Shown in pieces: positions 1 through 11,930 of a stretch of DNA of 64,000 bases (its first letter is position 1; every line of letters starts with the position of its first letter). The stretch is from Candolleomyces eurysporus. Its lineage: Eukaryota > Basidiomycota > Agaricomycetes > Agaricales > Psathyrellaceae. The notes under the pieces are model-generated. The model was not told the DNA's origin, ran no database searches, and saw only the letters and a list, made by a program, of their open reading frames with translations. Location of the stretch: the NCBI GenBank assembly GCA_027579435.1, contig JANBPK010001204.1, forward strand, positions 44,102 through 108,101. The letters are read 5' to 3'. The position numbers were made by a program, and so were the translations under genes.

Positions 1-27
1 TCAAGAAGATCTCATTAATTAGCTACG

Positions 28-2270
28 TCAGTTTGCGAACTTTATGAATAGATTTGTGAATTTGAGAGGGTGTCTACGCAGGTGGCATATCATCGCATTC
101 CCCTGTGAGAAATGCTGTCTAACAAACAACGTTGGAATGCGCAATACCTTCTGACATATTGAGAAAGACAGGGATATTAAGCAAGAACCGGAGAAACCTT
201 TGAGGGTACGAAACACAGGTGGTGTCACAGACCCCTTCAATATCATAGTAAGATTCATGCTATGAAAGAAGGCAAAGCAGAAACACTCACTTATGCATGC
301 CCACGTAAATCTGTCCCAGATAAACATGGAAAGCTCACTACTCCCAACATACAAGGACCCACAATGGTCAGGGTCCTGGAGGAAGTCCAGCAGTGATTTG
401 TGGTAAAACCCATGTCTAGCTGTTGCCTGCTTGCTTTGAGGTGGGACCTGAATTAATGAGTGAAGGTTTCCAAGCAACTGCTCTGCTTTGCTACTCTCTG
501 GATCCATTTGCAGCAACAAATGTATGTTGGAAGCCAGTGAGAACATGGAATTATTCAACTGCTTGATAATGTGGATCCATCAAATTGAGAGAGATGGGTC
601 TGGACTCGATTCCAAGATGTGCCTGTACAACACATCCAGTGGTTCAAGTGGGTTTGAAGTCATAGTCCGTTTTGGCGACATCTTTAAAATGGTCTCCAGC
701 AAAGCCTCTGGAGGTTCCCAATGGTCTGTATCAAGGAACTGAATGACAGTGGTGGCATAGATGAACTGCTGCAACGCATTCTCCACAAGTGTATGAATAG
801 GCGTGTTCACAGTCACGATTTTGAGCTGATTTCGGGCTGATTTCAACTTGATTTCGAGTCTGATTTCACAACCTGATTTCACCGATTTTGCGAAATCAAC
901 TTTGAACGTACCTTTGATTTCAGTGAAATCGACTGCGGGAATGGCTGGCTGAGTTTGAAATTCCCAGGTGGGCAAGCTCCGTCGCGTCGCGCCGAAAGGT
1001 ACCACCAACTTCTCCTTCTCTGTGACATGAGCAGCTGCAAAATCCTTGAGGCTAAGCTTACAGAAGAAAAGGAAGCCAAGGCAAGGGAGTCTAAGAAAGG
1101 AGCCCTGAAGCGGAAATTCATGATCAAGGGCAAGAAGAACAAGCCCTTGTAAATACCTGGTCGGCGGGCACAACAGCGAAATTTGATCTCCGATATGTCT
1201 TCCCACAGCTGGTGTAAGTGAAATCGAAATCGATTTCAGCCTACCCCCGAAATCGGTTGACGAAATCAAGCTCGAAATCAGCTTGAAATCAGCTCGAAAT
1301 CATGACTGTGAATGCGCCTAATGGCTCCTGACGGTGGCCACAATGGAGGAAGGTTGTAACGGCAACGAATCCGACTGAAATGGCCTTCCAAGAAGAGGGT
1401 GATATCAGCGTTGGCATTATTATCTTTGCTTCAATAAAATTTTGGGGGGAATGGAGTAGAATTTCTTTCCGGATCGAAGAGCTCGCGAAACACTCGTTCC
1501 GGACGGCTAGCGACGAGAATGCGAAAGGGAAAGGCTGGGTCTGATGCCACTCTGGGCAGGACCTGTAATATTTCCAGTTGGTCTTGCTCGTTTGTTCGTA
1601 CTTGAGCGAGCTTGGCTCCTAGTCGGGTAGGTGCCGCGTCGCGGAATTGCTCGGCTTTGCATTCATCCAGACCGTCAATGATGATGACACCCAGCAACCC
1701 TGGTCCATCGGTAGTACGGTCGGCAACTTGAACCTCACGGAGAGGGGTCAAAACGAGCGTTTCCATCTGGACGTTCAAATTTTTGTCGAATACATCCGAG
1801 TTTGCCTCGATCGCTTTGAATATTTCGTTTCGAAAAACGCGACTGTAACGTGTCAGCTGGTGCGCAATGATGGTCGTTACGAGAGCAGTCCTCCTGCGCC
1901 TTGACTTGGAAGCCGACCAGGACGCAAAGAAGAAGGTTGCGCCTAGAATCCCATCCGCTGCGCAGCATTTGGCCAGCGATCCCATTATGGCAGTCTTCCC
2001 GCTACCTGCAGGCCCAGTCACCCATTTCATCTTCACTGGGTGCTGAGCTTCTCCATCTCCGTACAAAATTCAGCTGTACAGCTCGTCTTGAACAGCGACT
2101 CGAGTCTCGGGATGGCATTTCGGTGCGTCGCAGCGCTCTGCGGAATCATGGATGGCGCCTACTGCGACTCGACCCTCAAGCTCTGCGCATCGTAGCAGTA
2201 TCAGTTCAAACGTTCAATCAAAGTGCTATAAACTATACTGACTATTCAGCGGGTCTGCAGAGGGGTGTAC
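28..2270 (-). pseudogene. NACHT-type NTPase, broken by three stops and a TIR element
   Basis: This reads as a STAND/NACHT NTPase of the large Agaricomycete type. In order on the minus strand I see a segment with HDSAERCDAPKCHPETR just upstream of the P-loop, a Walker A GPAGSGKT, a Walker B-like VIIIDGLDEC, a SRPE segment, then LVENALQQFIYATTVIQFLD and FYHKSLLDFLQDP, all typical of the family. The frame is interrupted by TGA at 2070-2072 (where a Trp is expected), by TGA just after PPKFY near 1429, and by TGA at 580-582. A 523-bp inverted-repeat element (798-1320) sits between codons for WPPSGAI and IHTLVENA. A donor (GTGAGT) near 290 starts a further intron. Three stops plus an insertion make this a pseudogene. 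The N-terminus upstream of 2270 and the 3' end beyond 28 are not resolved. Confidence 0.85.
798..1320. mobile_element. Short non-autonomous DNA element with ~55-bp terminal inverted repeats
   Basis: The left end (from 798) and the reverse complement of the right end (to 1320) align over about 55 bp. Both start TAGGCG and continue TTCACAGTCA-GATTT, then repeated GAGCTGATTTC-like units. The outermost TA may be the target duplication, which would suit a Tc1/mariner-like mechanism, but no longer duplication is visible. The inner ends are built of short AAATC/GATTT repeats. The interior holds a Lys/Glu-rich open frame of 65 codons (955-1152, plus) that I do not recognise, and no transposase. The element interrupts the NACHT pseudogene cleanly, since family-like sequence resumes on both sides. 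Family assignment is uncertain. Confidence 0.75.
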
Positions 2271-2280
2271 ATTGAAAACC

Positions 2281-3138
2281 TGGAAGCTATCAATGTGGAA
2301 ATCATGGGCGCGGTCAAAGTTTCTTGCCATNGGGGGGTCCGAGGGAAGCGAGGACAAAAACGATCCTTCCTTCATCCACCACGGCACTGGTAGTTATCAA
2401 TTACACTGCCTGGTGTTTGTGAGGTGTTTGTTGAGCGTCCAACGATAGATGTTCGACGATGGAATTCGACGACTCTTTTGGGGCACTGATTCAGGAATCG
2501 AGAACTGGTTCAGCAGTCGGCACAGCGTATCAGGGTGGGAATACAACAGCGGCCAGTTACACATGAGTGTAAAGATAGATAGGGAATCGTCAAGAGATTG
2601 ACACGACTGGAAAAGCTATTCTGTCACTTTGCTTAACGTTCCACAATCGAATTTCCTGTGTATCGAGAGCCTTAAATTCTGTCCCTATCTAGCGCCCACT
2701 ACATACTCACCTCCTGTGCCCCTGTAAAGACGTAGATACCAAGCTTGAGATGTTATGTACCAGCAGCATGCCAGTTAGTTTGATGCGGCCACTGAAGGAT
2801 TCATCCGGATTGGGATTGGGCGGCCTGGTGCCACCGGTACCACAAATGTAGAAACTTCTTTAGACTGCTTCCCTTCCGGAAGCGATTGCCAAGAGGAGCG
2901 AATCGGTGCACTTACAGAATTATGAAAAAGGGAGATCCCAGAGGGCTCGGCGTCGGGCGGTTGACGCAATCTTAAACCTCTTACTAGATTCGCACTTGAG
3001 TCGGGCTGCTGACGGTGCCTATAGAGTACAGTATAACGCTTAAAGTGGGCCCGGCCGCCGACGCCTACTCATCAGCAGTGCTGGCGGTCAGAGCGAATTT
3101 CGCAGGAGATTACAGTATACAGTGGTGATGCTACGAAA
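2281..3138. other. Intergenic, nothing recognised
   Basis: Lies between the NACHT pseudogene and the 3' end of the F-box gene. Only short open frames without family resemblance are present. An N at 2331 precedes a run of G. Confidence 0.5.
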
Positions 3139-4851
3139 CTAAGACCGACTAATAATCATGGTTTTGGGAAAGTCAAAGCAACCGACTCTCTCATTAAATC
3201 GGAGTCCACGAGACAACTCATAGCCCGAGGCACCCGGAGAGACCACATGTACTGAGAAAGATGGAAACACAACAGAGCGAGCGCGAGGAGCACTGCCAAT
3301 GTCGGGAGGCATTGCAACAATCATTTTCACAGCGCTTATAGCCAGTTCAAGTCTAAACCCCAAAGTTCCAAAATTATTGGAGCACGGTTTAGGACGAAGA
3401 ACGAGGTTTTCAAGAATTCGCAGACGCTCAGTAACCTGTACAAGTAGAAGGCGCTATAACAAAAAAATTGAGCCGACAGAAGGCCAGAGTAGATAAATAA
3501 CGCCAGCTCACAAGGTCAACGCAAGCGCCCACAGGGAAAGGAGGGTTTCGACGGTGGTCTGGTGTAGAGTATGGGATGTCCAGAACTTTCAGGCGTCGGC
3601 ATTGGACGATGCTGTTGAGATACGGTTCTGTGATACTCCATGCATCCAACTCCAAACCACCGTCAAAGGAGAGATATTCCAAAGTCAATTGGTGATGGGG
3701 TAAAATTTGGTGAAAGAGATGGTAAGGGGAATCGACTGTTTTGGCCCTTGACCTTGGGACTCTTGCTTGTTTGATGAAAATATCCTTTAGGCCTGTGTAC
3801 GACAGCAAGTACCGGGAGAGTGCGGGTGTTATTGGATAGACGGCCAGACGCCGCAAATGAACCCCTGCTCGGGAGAGGGCAAACCAAAATGAATCATCGG
3901 GATCGATGATGGGGTCTTTGATATCTAGGTGCACGAGAGATCGAAAAACGTGGAGTGTGGATGGGGAGAATTTGAACCCGTCGCAAGAAAGAACCAACCT
4001 CTTCAACGGGTGTGGCTGCGCAAGACTTTTGAATAAGTCTTCGACTGGAACTGCGAGAGGATTTGACGTTGCGCCAGTGGCCCCTAGCCCCGATGATAAC
4101 ATGGGCGACTCGGCGCTCAAAAGGAACAGCGTTTGTAGGGATGGGGATTTCGATAACACCCGAGTTATACCCTCGACGACCATGTTGGATGGCTTGAAGA
4201 CATATACTTTGAGTTGTCGAAGATCAGAAAATCCATCGATTGGCAAAGGCTTACTCCATCCCCGCGGAAACCTGAGGCACAGACTGTGGAGTTTTGGAAG
4301 TTGTGCGACCTCTTTGAAGATGTCCTCGAACGGCCTCTGTCATCGATGGTATAGCTACGTTTCAAAAGACGTCAAAGGTGTACCTAATGTCCGCTGATCA
4401 ATGAAAACTCACTCCACCAAGATTAAATTTTGCAAAGAACGAATGGCAGAGAGAAGCAAGGACTTATAGTTAATCATTTCATTCACCCGAGCTCTCGGCA
4501 CTCTGCTTGAGAGATTGATGGCGAGGTCGACGCGCAAGCGCCTTGTCCAGCAAGAGTATAAGCTCTAGGGAGATTGAATGGCTTTGAGGTACTTCTCGAT
4601 AGAGTTCAAATTCTTGTTAGACAATCGTATTGTCGTCGAATAAAACGCCTTAGGTTCGGCAAAGCTGTTCATAGCTTTAGAAACCAAACGTAAGTTGAGA
4701 AGAGTGGAGGCGTCGAGTGCCACAGCCTGTCATTTCAACGGAGGGTGTTATTTTCTTTCCTCGTCCATTCTTGATCACATACCTCTGTCAAGACGATGTC
4801 GATGATTTCTGCAGGGAGAGTGAAGAGAGTATTAGCGCTGGTCAGGACCAT
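3139..4851 (-). pseudogene. F-box/LRR-like protein with one in-frame stop
   Basis: The N-terminus (ATG at 4851) reads MVLTSANTLFTLPAEIIDIVL, an F-box start (LPxEIxxxI). A phase-0 intron (4727-4782) leads to AVALDASTLLNLRLVSKAMN, the second half of the F-box. The frame runs on as YLKAIQSP, then a TAG (4565-4567), then SLYSCWTRRLRVDLAINLS in the same frame. A further intron (about 4340-4410) leads to FKEVAQLPKLHSLCLRFPRGW and a leucine-rich C-terminal region (SLQTLFLLS, PLKRLVLS, SLVHLDIKD, LKVLDIP). A last intron (about 3430-3505) leads to VTERLRILENLVLRP and the stop at 3139. F-box proteins recruit substrates to SCF ubiquitin ligases through Skp1. Apart from the single TAG the gene looks intact, so it may be a recent pseudogene or carry a sequence error. 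Confidence 0.75.
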
Positions 4852-5985
4852 GGCGCTGGATTGGAGGAAGAAAGCGGGTCNGGGANGGGGGGGTGGAAAT
4901 AGGGGCTGAAAGATACTCGCAGCAATGCGGCAAAACTGACTCAAGGCAGAGCCTGAAGGGAGACAATGGCACAAAGATCCAGGACGACCCCAAGGCGACG
5001 GCCTGGATTCCTTGCCGGCAGATAGTAGGTGCCGTCCCGATCAGGAACGGCCGGTTTCCACTCCTACTCGGCCGGCTCCGAGAGAGTACCAATTTGGCCA
5101 TTATTTTCCACGGTATCCCTCGTTAAGTGAAGCACCCAACAGCTCGTCTCTAAGACCTGAAATAGTCCTATATTTTTTCCAAATTTACGCGCCCGAATCG
5201 TGCACCTAGCAGCTTGAAACGCGGGGAAATCGGAAGAGAGCCGCGACGTTGGAACGGTCTGGTCGCGTCCGAGTCGGTCTCGGTGTCCAGGTCAACCAGA
5301 GTTCATGATCTTGACTGTGGTGAGTAAGGCTATCGATGGAGTCTATAAACTCTAATTGCCACACATAGTGAAAAAAAGAGCCGGGCAGTGGTTTAAATAC
5401 AGGGTCCATCTCGAGTAAGTTATGTGGAGCGTAGATCGTAGCGACACGCAGGAATCGTCAGTCTAGCTACAGCAAACTAGCTATCGGCTGGTTGCAACCT
5501 CATTTTTCTACCGTCAACATTTGTTATGTCTTGCATCCAACCTAAGGTCTCCAGGAAAACCTTTGAAGGCTATCAATCAAGACAATCTGGGCCTCATGCC
5601 ATATATCAGAATGGGTGGTGACCTCGGAGCCGCTTTGTCTGCACTTTGGCAAGCGGGCATCGAAGAATGTTCCCAGCGTCTGTAAGTTATGACACTCTTC
5701 ATCCTAATTTGTTGTTTAATTAAAGTCGAAATGAACGCAGGTGAGACTTATAAGCCCTGCAACTATGGGGAAAGCTGAGGGCGCCTGCATCCCTCTCAGC
5801 CTCACTCAGTGGCTTTGGCTCAAGGATCGTCATTGAGTCGAAGTCCCAACCCTCAAGGCCTCACCGATCTTTCCTTCGCCCGCACCTCGACGGTATCCAC
5901 TCACACTCGCTTCGCCTTTTCGTGGCACCCTGGCCTGTTTAAAGCGGTTTTAGCGGCGTAGTTCTAATCGAGAGTGGCAGCGGAA
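4852..5985. other. Intergenic, nothing recognised
   Basis: Two Ns (4881, 4886) lie in a G/C-rich stretch just upstream of the F-box start, so its 5' leader is uncertain. From about 5760 the sequence is pyrimidine-rich and probably forms the leader of the next plus-strand gene. No coding signal was found. Confidence 0.45.
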
Positions 5986-7442
5986 TGCCCCCGTATTTCT
6001 TTGCTGTGCGCAATGCTATCCTTGGTGCGTGCGTAGTTGTGTCAGGTGCCTAGGTCCAGCCTTCTCATCTTCTCTACAGGGACTTGCTGTCTAGCTTCAG
6101 CTGGAGCTATCGTTATCGCAGGTTGGTGGGAAGGCCTTCGCTGGAACTCGATCTCAACCGCAGGAATTGCTGAAATCCGAGATTTCGAGATCACGACATT
6201 CGTGATAGGAGGGTTTACTGAGATTGTCTTCGTCACCCTGTGCGTTTTCTCCGTTTTTTGGTTCTCCTTAGCTGCTCACGGCTTCTCGTTGTAGGCTCCT
6301 TGCCGGATTAGACTTGAAGGGGTGGCCATGGTCTGCTTTCCTGACGAGAATCGGGGCTGAATTACCCATCCTAGGTGCATAAGAGTTGTATATTTTCGGT
6401 GGGCTCCGACTTACTGAAACTACAGCTTTTATTTGGGTGCTATGGCTGCTGGACTGCATCCTCATTTTCCCCTGGAAGGCGAGGCTGTATCCCATCGGGT
6501 GTGATTCAATGACTGGTATGACTTTACTTGCGCGATGTGGACGTCTTTCTAAAGCTTTTCGTGCACTTAGAGTCTGGGAAAATGCGTTGCTATGAGTTCG
6601 TTATCCTTGGCCTGTTCTCGGTGTTTAATTGGGCAATACGTGAGTTACATCACCCACCTGTCTAAGACCCTCAGTCCTCAGTCGCTTCATGGCATCATGA
6701 TTTCTTAGTGTTCGTATACACCCTCACCCTCTGCATCTGCTCTTTGATCGGTCGGTCGCGTGGTAACAGAATATGGATGCGCTCAGTCAAGGAAGCTTCG
6801 TTTTTCTCACATCTCCCCGCGGCGCCCACCGCTCTCCCTCCCGGCGCCCGAATGAGGATAGAGGACCCTTCGCCAGCGCCCTCGATCCTACGGTACAGAT
6901 CGATGCAGAGTCTGAGAAGAGAGTTTCAGAAAATGAACGACTACTTGTTACATCGGCCAAGGACACCCGGCAACTCATCCACTCCAAGGTCTCCGGACCC
7001 CGAATCTGCCCCTATTGCTGAAGTACCAAGGTTTGGAGGGAATTCCCAAGTTGGGTTAACTCGTCCAGAGCAGGCACGTCTGAAGGACTCTGACTTGGTA
7101 GACTACTGGGACCCCGAGATGGAGGAGCGGACGTCTGAGTGGGCAGGGTCGGCTGTATCGCTGGTGAGCAAGTCCGTCCGTCGACTCTCCACTGTGGTAG
7201 AGGAAAGCTTGGAGAGGAAGGATACGGTCAAGACTACGAAAACAGCAAAGACCGGGACTTCGGAATCAACGAACTCTCACCATAGATCAAAGAGAAGAGC
7301 TAGAGACTCTGACCAATCATTCATCATTTTCTTTCCTTGTGAGTCGACGTTTGCTCGGTGCAGGCCAAGCGCTGATGTCGCCAACACAGAACGTTCAAAG
7401 CCGCTGAAGAAGCCTATACTCATCATACGTCACCCTGATTAA
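5986..7442 (+). CDS. MARVEL-like four-helix membrane protein with long polar tail
   Basis: Spliced by eye into about six exons. The first reads MPPYFFAVRNAIL, then a GTGCGT intron. Next come TCCLASAGAIVIAGWWEGL, FEITTFVIGGFTEIVFVTLLLAGL, AFIWVLWLLDCILIFPWKA and CYEFVILGLFSVFNWAILFVYTLTLCICSL. That gives four hydrophobic helices, with an acidic residue before the fourth, as in fungal MARVEL-domain proteins. A polar, Ser/Pro-rich cytosolic-type tail of about 220 residues follows (from about 6760). A possible last intron (donor at 7339) leaves the exact C-terminus open; without it the frame ends at 7442. MARVEL proteins organise membrane domains and vesicle trafficking. The fold call is inference from topology, and an uncharacterised 4-TM family is the alternative. 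Confidence 0.6.
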
Positions 7443-7900
7443 TTCGATCCGAGAAACGAATATGCAATATCTTGTTGTATTGACCAGTACGCTATTCTCG
7501 ACACTATAATATCATTCGTAGCCATTGTCAGCCCAGTCTTCTGAACTTCGAAACCACGTCAAGCGGCGTAGCATCATGCCTCTATGGTGAGTGTGCTATC
7601 CGAATGTCAACACTTATGTTCATGTGACCCGTTGCACCGAACTAACGTAAATAGATCCTTATGGAACGGACGACAAGTTGCCAACGACGGGATAGTTGCC
7701 TGAGGCAAGGGACTATCAAACGCAAACACATTTTAACATTCCCCCACGCATACAATCTCAGAAGCGTCCTACAATGATAAGTAATAGACTTGACGGTACA
7801 TTTCTGTGCTTCCTGAGTGTTTGCTTGGTGATCGAATCCTTCTGCATCAGATCATCTACAATTTTTCTACAAATATTCCACCCTTTCCTCCTCTCCGATC
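7443..7900. other. Intergenic, nothing recognised
   Basis: Lies between converging genes and probably holds both 3' ends. The plus-strand frame at 7696-8049 overlaps the last exon of the minus-strand neighbour and shows no family motif. Confidence 0.4.
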
Positions 7901-9049
7901 TTAGAAAGACGATGGCACGAGAAACAATCTTTCCCGAGGGTCTTCTGAACCAGCTTGGAACCGGGAAGTCGAGTCCCCTCCAAGAGCTTCTGGACGGTCC
8001 AGTAGTTCATCGACGAGCTCGTGAATCTCATCGAGAAATTGGACGTTGAGAAGGCGTGCTCGGGGTATCGATCCTTCCAGGAGTCAAGCACCTCGTTCTT
8101 TGCTCTACCCCCTCTTTGATGGCTCTTCGGACCGAAGTACAGAACTTCCCAAGAGTCGGGTCGCCGAAAGAAGTTCAAGATGTGAGGTGGAAGCATGAGA
8201 AGAACGATGCGGCAGATAGCAAGTGATCTGGAACCACTTGGCGCCTGGAGAGCTCACAATCATAGATTCGCTCAAATTGTGGACCAGATGAGCAATTTGA
8301 GGTTCCATACTTGAGCACCAATGGGCGAATGAAGAAGCAACGGATGCCATGTAGCGCCATTCATTGAGGAACTGCTCCAAGGAAAACAGCTCAAATGAAG
8401 GTACGGAGTTCTGAAGGTTTCGTAGGACGATTCTAATATTATCATACAGATCAAGTCTACGCCGCATTTCGAGGAGCAGGAAGAATTCATGAAGATTGTT
8501 GCTAATTTCCCGTTACAGTATCTACACGTTGTCTCGAGAGTAAACACAGCATCGTGAATCGAGGGGTCACTAATCCAGTTGGTATAGATCGCGGATGAGA
8601 ATATGTAGCACGCCATAGCCTACTATTCAGGCTGCGCGAGTCCCTTCATCATCTGCTGGATGTACTTTGCTTTAGATATATCGATCCCAAATCTAGGTTC
8701 TTTACCACTCACTGTCCCTGATCTTCTACTCGTCAGAGTCCGGGGTAGGGTTCTTATATCTGAACCCGGGACATTGCCCTATCATATGTCAGATACGCAG
8801 CGAACTGAGGTCGAATGGCAAACTTACTCGGGTATAAATTTGAATCCGTGACGTCTTCAGTAGATCAATCAGCCCGGGCCAGTGGATTATCAAAAGCGGG
8901 AGAAACCTACCTCGTTGGGCTTGAGGTTGGGACTCGCAAGGTGGAGCAGCGTTACTGTCGTTGTCGGACGGGAGAGGAACCGCTTGGCAATACTGATTTA
9001 GCAGGAGAACAAGGGCAGCGACACAGGCAACATTGAGCTTGCTGAACAT
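7901..9049 (-). pseudogene. Secreted helical protein, probably interrupted by adjacent TAG codons
   Basis: A clear signal peptide opens the frame at 9049 (MFSKLNVACVAALVLLLNQY, then CQA|VPLPS), with a TATA box 54 bp upstream. Two introns lead to KEPRFGIDISKAKYIQQMMK, GLAQPE and then TAG TAG (second-to-last codon near 8623). The same frame goes straight on as AMACYIFSSAIYTNWISDP. With one more short intron it continues into helical sequence (NNLHEFFLLLEMRRRLDLYD, FSLEQFLNEWRYMASVASSF). A last exon reads NVQFLDEIHELVDELLDRPE and stops at 7901. I do not recognise the family. Either the true protein is about 100 residues and ends at the first TAG, or a longer secreted protein has been broken by two stops. 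The coding character after the stops favours the second reading. Confidence 0.5.
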
Positions 9050-9102
9050 TTTGAAGACGTGAGAAATGCGCTTTGAAAGTGGACTCAGCAGTGCTCGCAA
9101 GG

Positions 9103-9109
9103 CTTTATA
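9103..9109 (-). promoter_or_regulatory. TATA box of the secreted helical protein gene
   Basis: TATAAAG on the minus strand, 54 bp upstream of the ATG at 9049. Confidence 0.5.
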
Positions 9110-10093
9110 TCGTACCCATCGGAATCGTCAGCTCGAGGAATGGTCGGCAATTTCTGAGCCTGAGATTCTTGCCATGGCCTCCAAGAGGATGGTATGCATC
9201 TTTGACACTGGCTTATAGTGGCTTTATCTCCCCTTATCATATGATTGAGCTGCCATGTTAGAAGGAAGAAGCAGCACTCTCCTAGGGCTCGAAGGTTGTT
9301 GGACAGCTGTTCGTGGACTAAGATCCCTGCCTCATTTCTATGGACACGCTTTGGCTCGGAGACAGCGGGGGACCGAAAGTCAGCGCCGGGGGGCATACAG
9401 ACCTCTACAAAGCTAGCGTGCGCGGCTCTCATCTGCTGCGTACCGACTCTGAATATAAGAATTCACTGTTAAGGGAAGAGAAACAACTCTAAGATCAACG
9501 CTACGAGTGATTGAAACCTACACCTGAACCTACCCCGAGTACACCGGTACTATTCACCTCCCATGTCAGGGGAAATAGACGAGAACTTATGCATACTGTG
9601 CCTGTAATTTTTCCGCTTAGTCTGTCAACACCTGAAGAAAAAATCTGCAAAAGACAAGCGGTGGCATATACATATTCCCAGAATACCTGGCATCAATCTC
9701 CACGGAAAACCCGACTTGAATATTATTGATGATATGTGTCGACTCCAGCGATAGAAATCAAGCACGGGAACCCAGCTGGCTGGTAAAGGAGAGCGGCGAG
9801 AGAATGGAAAACGAAGGAAACCGGACTGTCTACTCATCACGTCGACGCTTCTCGAGTTCTTGGAGTTCTTCGCTGTATGGTCTCATCAGTTTCAGTGCTT
9901 CCCCTGACATCTTTGTTTGATGCGTCAAACGCGGTTACGATTACGGGAGAAGGGCTTCTCAGAGTACTACTGAACAGTAGTGAGAGAAATAGAGAGCACA
10001 GACTGGTTGCTTTCCAGATCCTGAAGGAGTTGTGCCAACCTATTTAAGTCCATGCGACATGGTTGAGAAACCAGTACGCGTCTTCGATTCCCA
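9110..10093. other. Intergenic, divergent promoter region
   Basis: Separates two divergently read genes. Short frames on both strands have no signal peptide, domain or splice support. Confidence 0.45.
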
Positions 10094-11376
10094 ATGGCCG
10101 GCCCACAGCTCTCGTCCGAGTATACGCCTCCTGATGTCGACCTGTATATGGAACGGTCGAACCTCATAGGACTGGTAATTGGTGGTGCCATCTATGGCAT
10201 GTGTCCCTTTCATCGCTTTCTGGTCGAGATCGAAAGCGCTGACGATCACTTTAGGAATCCTGTTCACCATTTTCGTCCAATGCGTCCTCGCGCTTCTCTC
10301 CAGCAGCGCTCACAAGAAGAACCAGGCAAGGTTCTTTATTGGATACTCTTGTATCATCTTCATTCTGGCGACGTTCGGCATTGCTGGCAACACCAAATTC
10401 GTCCAAATGACTTACATCGACTACCGCAACTATCCCGGCGGTCCCAACGCTTTCACGTTTGATTTTTACACTGAGTTCTCCAACGTATTCTCGATTGGGT
10501 CCTATGTCGTGATGAATTGGTTTGCTGATGGACTGATGGTATGCCCTCGCCTGCTCGACTCGCCAGACTACTAGCTGACTTCAGCGATCTAGCTCTACCG
10601 GTTTAGCGTCATCTATGACCGGAAACCTTTGTTGATGATTTTCCCTACCCTTATTTACCTTGCAATCGTCGGTAAGTTACATCTCTGTATCACGAAGAAA
10701 AGCGCTCAACCCATTCTATCGCACTGGCAGGTTTGTCGCTAGGCATGTTGACCTACACCTTCAAGCCCGAAGAAGGTTTCTTTGGCCCAACCACGATCAA
10801 GATTGGGACAGCTTACTGGTCGCTCTCGATTGGCATGAACATCATCATCACTACGGCTATCGCTGGCCGGTTACTCAAGATGAGGGCCCAGGTTCGAAAA
10901 CTCCTTGGGCCTAACCATGCGTCGCCGTACACATCCGTGGTTTCGATGCTAGTGGAATCTGCTGCAATTTACACATCGTGGGCGATTATGTTCCTCGTTC
11001 CTTTCGCGAGAGAGGACACATTCCAGAACTTCGTCTTGCCTTCGTTGGGCCAGGTCCAGGTACGTGGGAGACTCTGCTTCCCGAAAGCATCAAGCGCTGA
11101 CGAGGTTCTGGTCAGGGAATCGCACCTCTGCTCATCATCTTCCGTGTTGCACAAGGGAAGGCATGGACGAGCTCAACTGCTACAGCTACCCTGTCGATGA
11201 AGGGCTCTAGCTCCACGCACAAACCTGTCGTATGGACGAACAACACCTCTCGTGGAACGGAGTCGTACCCACTCTCGGATGTTACACAGACTGGCACGGC
11301 CGTGGACGTTAAGGTGGAGAAGTCTATGTTATATAGCACAGACTCGAGAGCCTCCGAGGCGGCTCGTGCTGTGTGA
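10094..11376 (+). CDS. Seven-transmembrane protein, uncharacterised basidiomycete family
   Basis: Five exons splice cleanly at GT-AG introns. The protein begins MAGPQLSSEYTPPDVDLYME. Hydrophobic segments follow: SNLIGLVIGGAIYGILFTIF, FFIGYSCIIFILATFGIAG, FSIGSYVVMNWFADGLM, LLMIFPTLIYLAIVGLSLGM, YWSLSIGMNIIITTAIAG, VSMLVESAAIYTSWAIMFLV and LGQVQGIAPLLIIFRVAQGK. Seven helices and a Ser/Thr-rich tail of about 65 residues, ending at 11376, fit the many orphan serpentine proteins of mushrooms. The extracellular N-terminus is short. The ligand and any G-protein coupling are unknown; only the topology supports a receptor role. Confidence 0.75.
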
Positions 11377-11930
11377 GCTCGATGATTACACCACCTCTTT
11401 CTTTATTCTTGTTGGCAGTGTACGATTAATGGACACGTTTAGGGTTAGATATACTCGAAAAAGGACTATTATGACTACACATCTTGTGGGAGGCGTACCT
11501 TCAATGGAGTCAATGTCAGAATGATTATTGCAACCATAAATTGAGGCAAGCGATGGAGAGTAACAGCTTCACAATACCAGTCCGTTATTAGTGATTGTGA
11601 TCAATCTTGGAAATTGAGAAAGCCAGACCGTTGTAATACTGGATTGCTTGAAATTGTTGGTAGATATTTTAGGGAATTTCCTAGCTAAAAAGTGGGCCGA
11701 AAAAGCAGAAATGAGGGTTGGAAGACAAGAGAGTGATGGGCCTGAGGTCGGCAATGACTTGTGATCGGCATTCCAGCAAATTGCCGGCCAGCATGTGACC
11801 ACGACGGACAGCCATTCTCGTCTTCCAGCGAGTCTGTCTGTTGTCTTTCCCATTCCACGAACTATTCTCCTTTAAACCGTGCTACTTCTCTAATAGTCGC
11901 CATTCTAGNAAAAAAAGGCAGAAGAGGGCC
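11377..11930. other. Intergenic
   Basis: No supported gene. An N at 11909 precedes a poly-A tract 20 bases before the next start codon. Confidence 0.4.
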
